From Frankiales bacterium (GTDB lineage: Bacteria; Actinomycetota; Actinomycetes; S36-B12; CAIYMF01), in contig WGLY01000017.1 of assembly GCA_016125335.1 (NCBI GenBank), forward strand, positions 186,001 to 250,000: a stretch of 64,000 bases of DNA. Reading direction: 5' to 3'. Every line of letters starts with the position of its first letter. Position 1 is the stretch's first letter. Both the position numbers and the translations under genes were made by a program. The notes below the pieces were generated by a model that worked only from the letters and a program-made list of their open reading frames with translations, ran no database searches and had not been told where the DNA came from. Shown here in pieces: positions 26,414 through 35,181 of the stretch.

Positions 26414-27379
26414 TCAGGTCTCGTCGAGCTCGGACCGCGACGAGCGCAGCATGTCCAGCAGCCGGGCCTGCTGCGCGGGTGCCGGCAGCGAGGGCGGCGC
26501 CCCGGGCGCCAGCACGTCGTCGTCCGGGCCGCGCAGCCACCGGGCCACTCGGTCCTCGCCGTCGGTGAGCGCGGGGGCGAGCGCGGCGCAGGCGACCACG
26601 AGGAACGCGAAGCCGACGAACCAGGTGACCATCGACATCGCGACGCCGATGAAGCCGAACTGCGCGACGTTGCCGGCCAGGACCCGCGGCATCCACACGC
26701 TCGCGGCCACGGCGTACAGGCTCGCCCCCACCCCGGTGAGCACCGCGGTGGGCAGCAGCGGCCGCCAGCGGACCTCGCCGCGCAGCATGACGTGGGCGGT
26801 CCACCACCACATCAGGGTGGACAGCACGAGCCCGAGCACGAGCGCGGTGGCGGTGCCCGGCGGTCCGGTGACGATCCGCGCGACGGAGCCGATCAGCGCG
26901 AGGAAGGCGAGGATCCCGCCGAGCCAGAGCAGGCCGCGCCGCTTGTCGCGCAGGCCGCCGCGGCTCGGGCGGCGCCAGGCGCGCAGGTAGACGCGCTGCA
27001 CCGCCGTGGCGAACGACACCGCGTAGAGCAGCGTCAGCACCGCGCCGAGCACGCCGGTTGCCGAGCGGATCTGCTCGGGCGCGGCCAGCGCGCCCTGCAC
27101 GAGGGCGAGGCTCTCGTCGGTGAAGCCGAAGCGGGTCTCGAGCGAGGAGGTGATCGCCGCGCGCACGCGGTCCGGGCTCAGGGCCGCGGCCACCACCATC
27201 AGCGGGAAGAGCGAGACGAACGACTTCGCGGCCAGCGCCACCGAGCGGTCGACGAACTCCATCTCGAGCAGGCGCTGCCACAGCCGGCCCACCACGGTGG
27301 AGTCGGCCCAGGCGGCCAGCCGGCGCGAGCCGTCCTCGAGCCGACTGCGCCAGCCCGGCACCTGCGGCCGCTCGCTCAT
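26414..27379 (-). CDS. YihY/virulence factor BrkB family membrane protein
   Basis: The 321-residue protein has about six membrane spans and the family opening around EFVDRSVALAAKSFVSLFPL, with MVVAAALSP after it. A spaced ALLYAV-type span and LRGEVRWRPLLPTAVLTGVG are also typical, followed by a basic/acidic cytoplasmic tail. The family was once called RNase BN, wrongly; its function is unresolved, and transport or envelope roles have been suggested. It is convergent with pcnA and lies 18 bp downstream of another membrane-protein gene on the same strand, so the two are probably co-transcribed. Confidence 0.88.
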   Translation of the reverse strand: MSERPQVPGWRSRLEDGSRRLAAWADSTVVGRLWQRLLEMEFVDRSVALAAKSFVSLFPLMVVAAALSPDRVRAAITSSLETRFGFTDESLALVQGALAAPEQIRSATGVLGAVLTLLYAVSFATAVQRVYLRAWRRPSRGGLRDKRRGLLWLGGILAFLALIGSVARIVTGPPGTATALVLGLVLSTLMWWWTAHVMLRGEVRWRPLLPTAVLTGVGASLYAVAASVWMPRVLAGNVAQFGFIGVAMSMVTWFVGFAFLVVACAALAPALTDGEDRVARWLRGPDDDVLAPGAPPSLPAPAQQARLLDMLRSSRSELDET

Positions 27380-27397
27380 CGTGCGGGGCGCGACGGG

Positions 27398-28717
27398 TCA
27401 GGCGTGCGTGACGTCGACCGCGACGTCGCCGTCGGCCGGGGAGTCGCCGGCCTCGCCCGCCGCCACGGCCGCGAGGTGGGCGGTGCCCGCGGCGGCGAGC
27501 ACCTCGACGAGCACCAGCGCGAGCAGGGCCACCACCGTGGTCCAGAGCACGAGCGAGCCGGTGATCTGGTCCGAGGCGAGCAGGACCACGGTGGCGACCA
27601 CCCCGATCGCCAGCCACCAGAACTTCCGCGTGCGGGCGATCGGCACGCCGGCGCGCCCGAGGGCCGTGGCGCCGACCTGCTCGCCCGCGCCGCCGATGCC
27701 GCGCGTGGCCAGCGCGCGGGTGGAGCGCGCCGCCGAGGTGCCCGAGAACAGCCAGCCCAGCACCACCAGCACGACCGCGAGCGCGAACGCCGCCCGCACC
27801 GCGGTGAGCAGGTAGGCGGTGAGGATCGTGTAGAACGCCTGCTGCGCCACGGCGAACGGCGTGCCGGCCAGCGTGAGGTCGAGCTGGTTCTGGCCGATCG
27901 CCATCCCCAGCCGCACCACCAGGGCCCCGAGGAGCAGCGCCACTCCCACCGCGAGCACCATCCGGGCGCGGCGCCGCGACACGAGCACCGCCACGACGAA
28001 CATCACCGCGACCACGTAGACCAGCCACGCGGAGATCGGCTGGGCGACGGCGTAGATCGAGCGCGCGGTCCGCAGCTGCGGCGACGTGAGCAGCACGATC
28101 TGCCGGTCGGCGGCGGAGGGCACCGGCACGTTGGCGGCGAAGGTGAGACCACGGTCGACCAGGCGCTGCTTGACCGCCTCGATGAGGTCGCCGGTGTCGA
28201 GCACCACCTGGTCGCCCTGGATGGTCACCGGGCCGCTGGGATCGGACGACAGCGCCGCCACGAGGGCCTGCTGCGTGGCTCTGTTGAGGGCCACCCACAG
28301 GCTGCTGAACTGGTCGCTGGCCAGGATGTTCTGCACCTGGGTGGCGATGAAGTTGTTGACGCCGATGGCGATGGGCCCGGCCAGCGGCTGGAGCCGCGGG
28401 GTGTCGCTGAGCAGGTCGGACACCCGGGTCTGCGCGTCGAGCTGCTTCACCAGCGCGTTGGTGATGACGTCGCCGACCGCGAGGCGGATGGTCGGGTCCT
28501 CCGACAGCGGCGCCACCGTGGCGACGTAGCGCTCGGTGTCGACGAGCGTGCGCTGGGCCCAGAAGGCGCTCAGCGCGAGGGGGAACAGCAGAGCGGCGAT
28601 CACGAGCAGCACCCACGCCGTCACACCGCGCCCGTCGACGCGTCGTCGGCCGCCCGACTGTGCCGCCTCGAGCTCGGCGATGCGCGCCTGCAGCGCTGCC
28701 ACGTCCTCGGTCGCCAT
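27398..28717 (-). CDS. Conserved actinobacterial integral membrane protein
   Basis: The 439-residue protein starts with a short coiled segment (DVAALQARIAELEAAQSGGR) and a first span near residues 33-50. A predicted extracytoplasmic domain of about 170 residues follows (TERYVATVAPLSEDPTIRLA; QLDAQTRVSDLLSDTPRLQP). A group of five or so spans comes next, then an acidic tail. No enzyme motif is visible. The architecture is common in Actinobacteria but uncharacterised. GAGGAGG 4 nt before the ATG and TAGTCT about 28 nt before it mark the promoter and start. It probably leads an operon with the YihY-type gene. Confidence 0.78.
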   Translation of the reverse strand: MATEDVAALQARIAELEAAQSGGRRRVDGRGVTAWVLLVIAALLFPLALSAFWAQRTLVDTERYVATVAPLSEDPTIRLAVGDVITNALVKQLDAQTRVSDLLSDTPRLQPLAGPIAIGVNNFIATQVQNILASDQFSSLWVALNRATQQALVAALSSDPSGPVTIQGDQVVLDTGDLIEAVKQRLVDRGLTFAANVPVPSAADRQIVLLTSPQLRTARSIYAVAQPISAWLVYVVAVMFVVAVLVSRRRARMVLAVGVALLLGALVVRLGMAIGQNQLDLTLAGTPFAVAQQAFYTILTAYLLTAVRAAFALAVVLVVLGWLFSGTSAARSTRALATRGIGGAGEQVGATALGRAGVPIARTRKFWWLAIGVVATVVLLASDQITGSLVLWTTVVALLALVLVEVLAAAGTAHLAAVAAGEAGDSPADGDVAVDVTHA

Positions 28718-28794
28718 GACGCCTCCTCGGGGATCCGGGGCCGAGACTAGGGGCTGCGCGGGGGCGAGGAGATGCCGACGGCGAGGGTCGGGGA

Positions 28795-30129
28795 CTAGGT
28801 CCCCTCACCCCCGGGACCGCCGGCCACGGGGCCGACCGCGGCCGGGTCGACGGCGTACGACGTGGCCGGGTCGCGCCGGTCGGAGGTGAGCGCCCACCAG
28901 GCGCCGAGCACGGCCAGCGCGGCCATCGCGGCGGCCAGCGCGGGTGCGCGGCCGTCGGGCGGGGCGGCGAACGCCGCGGCGGTGAGCCCGAGCACGATCG
29001 CCACGTTGACGCCGACGTCGTAGAGCGCGAACACGCGGCCGCGGCGGTCGTCGTCGACGTCCTCCTGCACGATCGTGTCCGAGCAGACCTTGACCGCCTG
29101 GCCGGCGAAGCCCACGAACAGCCCCTCCACGACCAGCCCGGGCAGGCTCGCCGTGGCGACGCCGGCGGCGCCCACCACGACCCCCACCACCAGGGCGAGG
29201 GCCGACCAGCGCACGGCGCCGACCAGCCGCGAGGCGCGCGGCGTGGCCACCGCGCCGAGGAACGCGCCGAGGCCCGCCGCGGCGGTGGCGACGGTGAGCG
29301 CGCCGATCGCGGCCTCCGCGTCGTCCGGGTGCAGGGTGCCGCGCACCTGCAGGACGGTGAGGGCGACGGCGATGCCGAACACCACGCGGTGCACCATCAC
29401 CAGGCCGATCGCGCGCGCGGCCGGACGGCGCTCCCGCAGGTGGCGCAGGCCCTCCACCATGCCCGCGGCGACGTTGCGCACCGTGTCGGCCTCGGCGTCC
29501 TCGTCCGGGCCGAGCGAGGCGGGGGCGAGCCGGGCGGCCACAGCGGCGGCCAGCACATAGGTGGCCAGGGCGCACACGAGGACGACCACCGAGCCGCGGT
29601 CGCCCCCGCCGGCGAGCTCGCGCACGCCCACGCCGGCCAGGCCGCCGACCACGGAGGCGACGGTGCCCGCGGTGGGTGCCAGTGCGTTGCCCGTGACGAG
29701 GTAGCGGTCGGCCACGACGTGCGGCAGCCCGGCCGACAGCGACGCGAGGATGAACCGGTTGACGCCGAGCACCACGAGCACCGCCACCGCGAGCGTGGCG
29801 TCGCTGCTCCCGCCGGCGACCACGAGGCAGAGCCCCACGACGAGCACGGCCCGCAGCAGGTTCGCGCGCACCAGGATCGTGCGTCGCCACCAGCGGTCGA
29901 TGAGCACGCCGACGAACGGCCCGATCAGCGAGTAGGGCAGCAGCAGCACGGCGAAGGCGACGGCCACCGCGGCCGCCGTGGGCTGCCGCTCGGGGGAGAA
30001 CAGCACGAACGTCGCGAGCGAGGCCTGGAGCAGCCCGTCTCCGAGCTGACCGGTCAGCCGGGTGCCCAGCAGCAGGCGGAAGCCGCGGACGCCGAGGACC
30101 GCGCGCAGTCCCACGCCTCCGTCAGCCAC
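28795..30129 (-). CDS. Major facilitator superfamily transporter
   Basis: The 444-residue protein has about 12 membrane spans. It shows the MFS loop 2-3 motif in VGVLIDRWWRRTILVRANLL (D-x3-R-R) and the corresponding second-half segment EDVDDDRRGRVFALYDVGVN. This resembles drug/proton antiporter-like members next to inositol-phosphate synthase genes in Actinobacteria, but the substrate is unknown. TAGCGT ends 6 nt before the GTG start, without a ribosome site, so a leaderless transcript is likely. A strong terminator separates it from ino1. Confidence 0.87.
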   Translation of the reverse strand: MADGGVGLRAVLGVRGFRLLLGTRLTGQLGDGLLQASLATFVLFSPERQPTAAAVAVAFAVLLLPYSLIGPFVGVLIDRWWRRTILVRANLLRAVLVVGLCLVVAGGSSDATLAVAVLVVLGVNRFILASLSAGLPHVVADRYLVTGNALAPTAGTVASVVGGLAGVGVRELAGGGDRGSVVVLVCALATYVLAAAVAARLAPASLGPDEDAEADTVRNVAAGMVEGLRHLRERRPAARAIGLVMVHRVVFGIAVALTVLQVRGTLHPDDAEAAIGALTVATAAAGLGAFLGAVATPRASRLVGAVRWSALALVVGVVVGAAGVATASLPGLVVEGLFVGFAGQAVKVCSDTIVQEDVDDDRRGRVFALYDVGVNVAIVLGLTAAAFAAPPDGRAPALAAAMAALAVLGAWWALTSDRRDPATSYAVDPAAVGPVAGGPGGEGT

Positions 30130-30135
30130 GCCGCG

Positions 30136-30141
30136 ACGCTA
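30136..30141 (-). promoter_or_regulatory. Minus-10 element of the MFS gene, leaderless
   Basis: TAGCGT on the minus strand ends 6 nt before GTG 30129. It lies just past the ino1 terminator. Confidence 0.5.
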
Positions 30142-30180
30142 CCCGCCGCGGTGCGGGGCCCGACCGCCGCCCGGACGCAC

Positions 30181-30210
30181 GGAGGCCGGGCCCGTGCGGG
30201 CCCGGCCTCC
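30181..30210 (-). terminator. Intrinsic terminator of padR-ino1
   Basis: A perfect 14-bp inverted repeat (30181-30194 with 30197-30210), almost all G and C, starts 27 bp after the ino1 stop. It would end the padR-ino1 transcript before the MFS promoter. Confidence 0.8.
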
Positions 30211-30237
30211 GGTGGAGCTGCGACGTGCGCGGCGTCG

Positions 30238-31317
30238 TCAGCGCTCGATCTCGCCGGCGATGAACGCCTCGACGGCGCGCTTGGCGTCGTCGTCGGTGTA
30301 CTGCACCGGCGGGCTCTTCATGAAGTACGACGCGGCCGAGAGGATCGGGCCGCCGATGCCGCGGTCCTTGGCGATCTTCGCGGCGCGCAGCGCGTCGATG
30401 ATGATGCCGGCGGAGTTGGGCGAGTCCCACACCTCGAGCTTGTACTCGAGCGAGAGCGGCACGTCGCCGAAGTTGCGGCCCTCGAGGCGGACGAACGCCC
30501 ACTTGCGGTCGTCGAGCCAGGCGACGTAGTCCGACGGGCCGATGTGGACGTTGCGCGGGGCGATCTCGTCGCGCAGCTGCGAGGTGACCGACTGGGTCTT
30601 GGAGATCTTCTTGGACTCCAGGCGCTCGCGCTCGAGCATGTTCATGAAGTCCATGTTGCCGCCGACGTTGAGCTGGTAGGTGCGGTCGACGGTGACGCCG
30701 CGGTCCTCGAACAGCTTCGCCAGCACGCGGTGCGTGATCGTCGCGCCCACCTGGGACTTGATGTCGTCGCCCACGATCGGGACGCCGGCGTCGGTGAACT
30801 TCTGCGCCCACTCGGGGGTGCCGGCGATGAAGACCGGCAGCGCGTTGACGAACGCGACCTTGGCGTCGATGGCGCACTGCGCGTAGAACTTCGCGGCGTC
30901 CTCGGAGCCGACGGGCAGGTAGCACACGAGCACGTCGGCCTGCGCCTCGCGCAGGGCGGCGACGACGTCGACCGGCTCGAGCTCGGACTCGGTGACCATC
31001 TCGCGGTAGTACTTGCCGAGCCCGTCGAGGGTGTGGCCGCGCTGCACGGTGACGCCGGTGGGCGGCACGTCGCAGATCTTGATCGTGTTGTTCTGGCTCG
31101 CGCCGATGGCGTCGGCGAGGTCGAGGCCGACCTTCTTGCCGTCGACGTCGAACGCGGCGACGAACTCGACGTCGCGCACGTGGTAGTCGCCGAACTGCAC
31201 GTGCATGAGCCCGGGGACCTTCGACGCCGGGTCGGCGTCCTTGTAGTACTCGACGCCCTGGACGAGCGACGCGGCGCAGTTGCCGACGCCGACGATGGCT
31301 ACGCGTACCGAACCCAT
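30238..31317 (-). CDS. ino1: myo-Inositol-1-phosphate synthase
   Basis: The enzyme converts glucose-6-phosphate to L-myo-inositol-1-phosphate using NAD, the first step to phosphatidylinositol, mycothiol and related products. The 359-residue protein is the compact actinobacterial form. It has the NAD motif [71 protein letters not shown] and [21 protein letters not shown] lies before the ATG. The gene follows padR by 12 bp and is presumably regulated with it. Confidence 0.96.
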   Translation of the reverse strand: MGSVRVAIVGVGNCAASLVQGVEYYKDADPASKVPGLMHVQFGDYHVRDVEFVAAFDVDGKKVGLDLADAIGASQNNTIKICDVPPTGVTVQRGHTLDGLGKYYREMVTESELEPVDVVAALREAQADVLVCYLPVGSEDAAKFYAQCAIDAKVAFVNALPVFIAGTPEWAQKFTDAGVPIVGDDIKSQVGATITHRVLAKLFEDRGVTVDRTYQLNVGGNMDFMNMLERERLESKKISKTQSVTSQLRDEIAPRNVHIGPSDYVAWLDDRKWAFVRLEGRNFGDVPLSLEYKLEVWDSPNSAGIIIDALRAAKIAKDRGIGGPILSAASYFMKSPPVQYTDDDAKRAVEAFIAGEIER

Positions 31318-31329
31318 GGGATTCCTCTC

Positions 31330-32031
31330 TCAGACACCGTGGGCGGTCGGCAGGCTGCCGGCCCCGGACGTGGTGGTGGTGACGGGGCGACCAGGCTGGG
31401 TGCCCGGCGCCGTGGTGCGGGTGGTGCTGGTGGCGCGGTCGCCGGACGTCGGTCCGGCCTGCTCGGGGGCCCGCTCGGGGACGCGGCGCTCGCTGGCGAT
31501 GAGCTCGTCGAGCCAGCGGACCTCGCGCTCCACGCTCTCGAGGCCGTGCTGCTGGAGCTCGAGGGTGTAGCCGTCGAGGCGCTCGCGGGTGCGGGCCAGC
31601 GAGGAGCGCAGCGCGTCGAGGCGCTCCTCGAGCCGGGAACGCCGGCCCTCGAGGATGCGCATGCGCACCGAGGCCTCGGTGCGGCCGAAGAAGGCGAGGC
31701 GGACGCCGAAGCGGTCGTCCTCCCAGGTGTCGGGACCGGCGTCGCCGATGAGCTCCTGGAAGTGCTCCTTGCCCTCGGCGGTGAGGCGGTAGACGATCCG
31801 CGCGCGCTTGCCGGTCTTGCCCGGGCGCTGCGTGGCGTCGGCGTCCTCGACCAGCCAGCCGCGGGCGACGAGGTCCTTGAGGCAGGGGTAGAGCGAGCCG
31901 TAGGAGATGGCGTGGAACGTGCCGAGCACGCCGGAGAGCCGCTTGCGCAGCTCGTAGCCGTGCATGGGCGACTCCTGCAGCAGGCCGAGCACGGCGAGCT
32001 CGAGCAGCTCGCTGCGCCTGCTGGCCGCCAC
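31330..32031 (-). CDS. PadR family transcriptional regulator
   Basis: The 233-residue protein has a PadR winged helix in the first 95 residues (LELAVLGLLQESPMHGYELR; ISYGSLYPCLKDLVARGWL; a wing with KRARIVYRLT). A dimerisation coiled coil follows (about 140-185) and then a Thr/Pro/Gly-rich tail of about 45 residues. It is 12 bp upstream of ino1 on the same strand, so it probably controls inositol synthesis together with its own expression. The inverted repeat at 32080-32096, about 50 bp before the GTG, is the likely operator. No effector-binding domain is present. Confidence 0.92.
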   Translation of the reverse strand: MAASRRSELLELAVLGLLQESPMHGYELRKRLSGVLGTFHAISYGSLYPCLKDLVARGWLVEDADATQRPGKTGKRARIVYRLTAEGKEHFQELIGDAGPDTWEDDRFGVRLAFFGRTEASVRMRILEGRRSRLEERLDALRSSLARTRERLDGYTLELQQHGLESVEREVRWLDELIASERRVPERAPEQAGPTSGDRATSTTRTTAPGTQPGRPVTTTTSGAGSLPTAHGV

Positions 32032-32079
32032 CGCGTGCTCCCCTCGTCCGTCGTCGCCCCGCCGCGCCTCGCGCGCCGA

Positions 32080-32096
32080 TGTATCGGGCTGATATA
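32080..32096. promoter_or_regulatory. Candidate PadR operator (TA-rich inverted repeat)
   Basis: TGTATC-N5-GATATA is an almost perfect 6-bp inverted repeat in a strongly TA-enriched 17-bp island, very unusual in this 74% GC sequence. It lies 49 bp before the padR start. PadR proteins typically bind ATGT/ACAT-like TA-rich repeats, so autoregulation of padR-ino1 is the natural reading. Confidence 0.55.
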
Positions 32097-32192
32097 GCGG
32101 GGACTCTAACCCGGGGGTGAACGACAGGCAAACCCGGCGGCCCGCGTCCGCCGAGCCGCTGTCGGCGCCGGTCGGGGGCGCCGGCGCGACCG

Positions 32193-32198
32193 TAGGCT
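32193..32198 (+). promoter_or_regulatory. Minus-10 element of the DUF5318 gene, leaderless
   Basis: TAGGCT ends 6 nt before GTG 32205. No ribosome site is present. Confidence 0.5.
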
Positions 32199-32204
32199 CG
32201 TGGC

Positions 32205-32720
32205 GTGCCCGCCCCGCGCCAGAGCAGCCACCGGGCGACCCGCGTCCGCGGGCCGCGCCCGAGCGAGCCTGCGCGCGCCCCGCTGCCCGAGCCCGAGGAC
32301 GTCGCCGACCCGGCCCGGCCGCGCTCGGTGGTCGACCACGGCCTGGCCTGCCGCGGGGTGGTCGAGCGCATCCGCGCCGGTGACGCCTTCGCCCGCGAGG
32401 AGCACTGCGACGCCGACCCCTACCTGCTGCGGGCCGCCCGTCACCACGGCGAGGCCACGGAGCGGCCGTGCCCGCTGTGCGGGCCGGCGCACGAGCTCGT
32501 GCACGTCACGTACGTGTTCGGCGACGAGCTCGGCCCCTACTCGGGCCGGGTGCGCTCCTCGCCGGAGCTGCCCGTCATGGCCTACGAGCACGGACACTTC
32601 CGGGTGTACGTGGTGGAGGTGTGCACGGCCTGCGGCTGGAACCACCTCACGCTCACCTACGTGCTCGGCGACGGCGTGCCGCGCCGCCCGCCCCGGGCCC
32701 CCTCCGACCTGCTCGACTGA
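32205..32720 (+). CDS. DUF5318 family zinc-ribbon-like protein
   Basis: The 171-residue protein has a Pro/Arg-rich N-terminus and a helical segment (SVVDHGLACRGVVERIRAGD). Two Cys pairs, PCPLCG and VCTACGWNH, are spaced about 66 residues apart and look like a split zinc ribbon. Between them are VTYVFGDELGPYSGRV and a short beta region. DUF5318 genes sit between padR-ino1 and ponA in many Actinobacteria; function is unknown. A leaderless start at GTG 32205 is supported by the TAGGCT 6 nt upstream. Confidence 0.87.
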   Translation: MPAPRQSSHRATRVRGPRPSEPARAPLPEPEDVADPARPRSVVDHGLACRGVVERIRAGDAFAREEHCDADPYLLRAARHHGEATERPCPLCGPAHELVHVTYVFGDELGPYSGRVRSSPELPVMAYEHGHFRVYVVEVCTACGWNHLTLTYVLGDGVPRRPPRAPSDLLD

Positions 32721-32939
32721 CGCCCGGGCGGGCCCGCCGCGGTACCTGCGCCGGGGAGAGCGTCGTCACAGCGGGGTTCGACCCGGGACCCGCAGGGCAT
32801 GAGACGCGGGCCACACGACGCCGATTCACAGGTGCGCAGCGAAACCTGGGACCGTCGTCGTACGTCGCACTCGATGCGGACCGGGCTGCCCGAGCACCCG
32901 GCCGGCGCCGTGATCACGGCGTGGACCAGGAGGAAGCCC
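32721..32939 (+). other. DUF5318-ponA intergenic leader
   Basis: This 219-bp gap has no credible gene. It contains a GC-rich self-complementary stretch just after the DUF5318 stop, and a GAAACC...CGTC pair (about 32850-32880) that weakly resembles an ECF-type promoter. A very strong AGGAGGAA ribosome site (32928-32935) sets the ponA start at GTG 32940. Confidence 0.5.
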
Positions 32940-35060
32940 GTGCGGATCGACTACCCGCGCCGGGGCCGCACCGGCGTGCGGCAATGGCTGCCGTCGTGGC
33001 GTCAGCTGCTGGCGCTCACGACCCTGGGCGTCGTCGTCGTGATCGGCGGCTTCCTGCTCGCGGTCGCCCGTACGACGGTCCCCTCGCCCAACGACATCGC
33101 GACGGCGCAGACCACGATCGTCTACTGGAACGACGGCACCACCGAGCTCGGCCGCCTCGGCGACGCCAACCGCATCAGCATCCCGCTCGAGCAGGTGCCG
33201 CTGAACACCCAGCACGCGGTGCTCGCCGCGGAGGACCGCGAGTTCTACGACGAGGGCGGCTTCTCGCCCAAGGGCGTCGTGCGCGCGATCTGGAACAACC
33301 TGTCCGGCGGCGACCTCCAGGGCGGGTCGACGATCACCCAGCAGTACGCGAAGAACGCCTTCCTCACCCAGGAGCGCACGCTCTCGCGCAAGGCGCAGGA
33401 GCTCATCCTCGCGGTCAAGCTCGACACCTCGGTGTCGAAGGACGAGATCCTCGGCGACTACCTCAACACCATCTACTTCGGCCGCGGCGCCTACGGGATC
33501 GAGACCGCGGCGCAGCAGTACTTCGGGGTCTCGGCGTCGAAGCTCAACCTCGGCCAGTCCGCGGCGCTGGCCGCGATCATCCGCTCGCCCGGCGGCTACG
33601 CGCCCGAGACCCACATGGACAAGCTCAAGGGCCGCTGGCAGTACGTGATCGACGGGATGCTCGAGAAGGGCTGGATCACGCAGGGCCAGCACGATGCGGT
33701 GAAGTTCCCCAAGTTCATCAAGCAGCGGACCACCGAGCGCTTCGCCGGCACCACCGGATACCTGCTCCAGGCGGTGCGCCAGGCGCTGCTCGCGCAGGGC
33801 ATCACCGAGGACGAGATCAACAGCGGCGGCCTGCGGGTGGTGACCACCTTCGACCAGAAGGCGCAGCAGGCGGCCGTCGACGCCGTGAAGACCGCCGGGC
33901 CCACCACCGGCACGTCGGGCCTCCGGATCGGCCTGGCGGCCGTGCGGCCGGGCACCGGCGAGGTGGTCGCGATGTACGGCGGCCCCGACTACCTGCACAA
34001 CTCCATCAACAACGCCACGCAGGCCCTCGGCCAGGCCGGGTCGACGTTCAAGCCGTTCGCGCTCGCCGCCGCCGTCGAGCAGGGCGTGAGCCTCGAGTCC
34101 AAGTGGAACGGCAACAACGGCGTCATGGTCGACGGCTACCGCGTCGTCAACTACGGCGACGAGTCGCTCGGCCGGATCTCCCTGCTGCGCGGCACCGAGC
34201 TGTCGGTCAACTCCGTCTACGTCGCCCTCTCGAGCCAGATCGGCTACGACAAGGTGGTCGACGCCGCGGTGCGCGCGGGGATCCCGGCGGACACCCCTGC
34301 CCTCACACCCGTGCGCACGGTGGCGCTCGGCGTGGCCTCGCCGCACGTCATCGACCTCGCCGACGCCTACGCGACGTTCGCGGCGCGGGGCGTGCAGGTG
34401 AGCCCCTCGGTGCTCAAGGAGGTGCGGGGCGGCAACGGCGGCATCCTGTTCCAGCTGAACCCGACGCCGAAGCAGGCGTTCTCCGCGGACACGGCCGACA
34501 CCGTCAACTACGCGCTGCAGAAGGTGGTCACCAACGGCACCGGGCGCACCGCGCTCGCGCTCGGCCGCCCGGCGGCCGGCAAGACCGGCACCACCAACGA
34601 CAACAAGTCGGCGCTCTTCGCCGGCTACACGCCGGACCTCGCCGCCGCGGTCATGTTCGTGCGCGACGGCAAGGACGGCCTGCCGGTCTCGCTCTCCGGC
34701 GTCGGCGGCCTCTCCACGGTGACCGGCGGCTCCTTCCCCGCCGCGATCTGGACCGCGTTCATGAAGGGCGCGCTCGACGGGACGCCGGTGTCGCAGTTCG
34801 CGCCGCCCACCAACCTGCCCACCGCCACGCCGACGCCGACCGCGACCGCCTCGCCCACGGTCACCGCGACCCCGACGCCGACCGCGACGCCCACGGACTC
34901 CGCGACGCCGACGGACACCGCGACGCCCACGGACACGGCCAGCCCCACGGGCTCGGCGAGCCCGACCGGCTCGGCCACCCCCACGGGCTCCCCGAGCCCC
35001 ACCGGCTCGGCCTCCGGGGGTGGCGGCGCGGGCGCCACAGGCGCCGCCGCCTCCCCCTAG
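32940..35060 (+). CDS. ponA: Bifunctional penicillin-binding protein (class A)
   Basis: The protein polymerises glycan strands and cross-links peptides. The 706-residue product has a basic N-terminus and one span (about 20-40). The glycosyltransferase domain (about 75-250) has AAEDREFYDEGG, GGSTITQQYAKNAFL and RKAQELILAVKLD. The transpeptidase domain has the nucleophile in GSTFKPF (Ser368), the SVN triad and KTGTTN. A Thr/Pro/Ser-rich tail of about 80 residues follows. GTG 32940 has AGGAGGAA at ideal distance, so the longer upstream frame is not used. It lies next to a GT87-like gene, as ponA1 does in mycobacteria. Confidence 0.95.
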   Translation: MRIDYPRRGRTGVRQWLPSWRQLLALTTLGVVVVIGGFLLAVARTTVPSPNDIATAQTTIVYWNDGTTELGRLGDANRISIPLEQVPLNTQHAVLAAEDREFYDEGGFSPKGVVRAIWNNLSGGDLQGGSTITQQYAKNAFLTQERTLSRKAQELILAVKLDTSVSKDEILGDYLNTIYFGRGAYGIETAAQQYFGVSASKLNLGQSAALAAIIRSPGGYAPETHMDKLKGRWQYVIDGMLEKGWITQGQHDAVKFPKFIKQRTTERFAGTTGYLLQAVRQALLAQGITEDEINSGGLRVVTTFDQKAQQAAVDAVKTAGPTTGTSGLRIGLAAVRPGTGEVVAMYGGPDYLHNSINNATQALGQAGSTFKPFALAAAVEQGVSLESKWNGNNGVMVDGYRVVNYGDESLGRISLLRGTELSVNSVYVALSSQIGYDKVVDAAVRAGIPADTPALTPVRTVALGVASPHVIDLADAYATFAARGVQVSPSVLKEVRGGNGGILFQLNPTPKQAFSADTADTVNYALQKVVTNGTGRTALALGRPAAGKTGTTNDNKSALFAGYTPDLAAAVMFVRDGKDGLPVSLSGVGGLSTVTGGSFPAAIWTAFMKGALDGTPVSQFAPPTNLPTATPTPTATASPTVTATPTPTATPTDSATPTDTATPTDTASPTGSASPTGSATPTGSPSPTGSASGGGGAGATGAAASP

Positions 35061-35075
35061 CGCCCCCGACGCGAT

Positions 35076-35130
35076 GTCACTGGTGGAACGGTCGCTTCCC
35101 GGCCCGGGAGACGACCGTTCCACCAGTGAC
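35076..35130. repeat. 55-bp palindromic repeat, copy 1
   Basis: Arms GTCACTGGTGGAACGGTCG (35076-35094) and its exact complement (35112-35130) flank a 17-bp centre, itself nearly symmetric around TCCCGG/CCGGGA. The same element recurs at 40270-40324 and in weaker form at 41540-41594. This copy lies 15 bp after the ponA stop and 51 bp before the GT87-like gene. It could act as terminator for ponA, as an operator, or as a REP-like element. Confidence 0.8.
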
Positions 35131-35181
35131 GTGCGGCCCGGACGGGAACGGTGCGCGGGGGCCGGTGCGTCGTAGGGCACG

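Noticed and set aside
32765-32800. tRNA-like T-arm (GGGTTCGACCC) before ponA
   Set aside because: The stem-loop does not have T-arm geometry, and no D or anticodon arm can be folded around it.
32799-32939. Upstream extension of the penicillin-binding protein
   Set aside because: The AGGAGGAA at 32928-32935 is perfectly placed for GTG 32940, and the extra residues are not conserved-looking.
34800-35020. Tandem repeat in the ponA 3' end as a possible CRISPR or minisatellite
   Set aside because: It is low-complexity coding sequence for a Thr/Pro/Ser tail; there are no spacers and the reading frame is kept.
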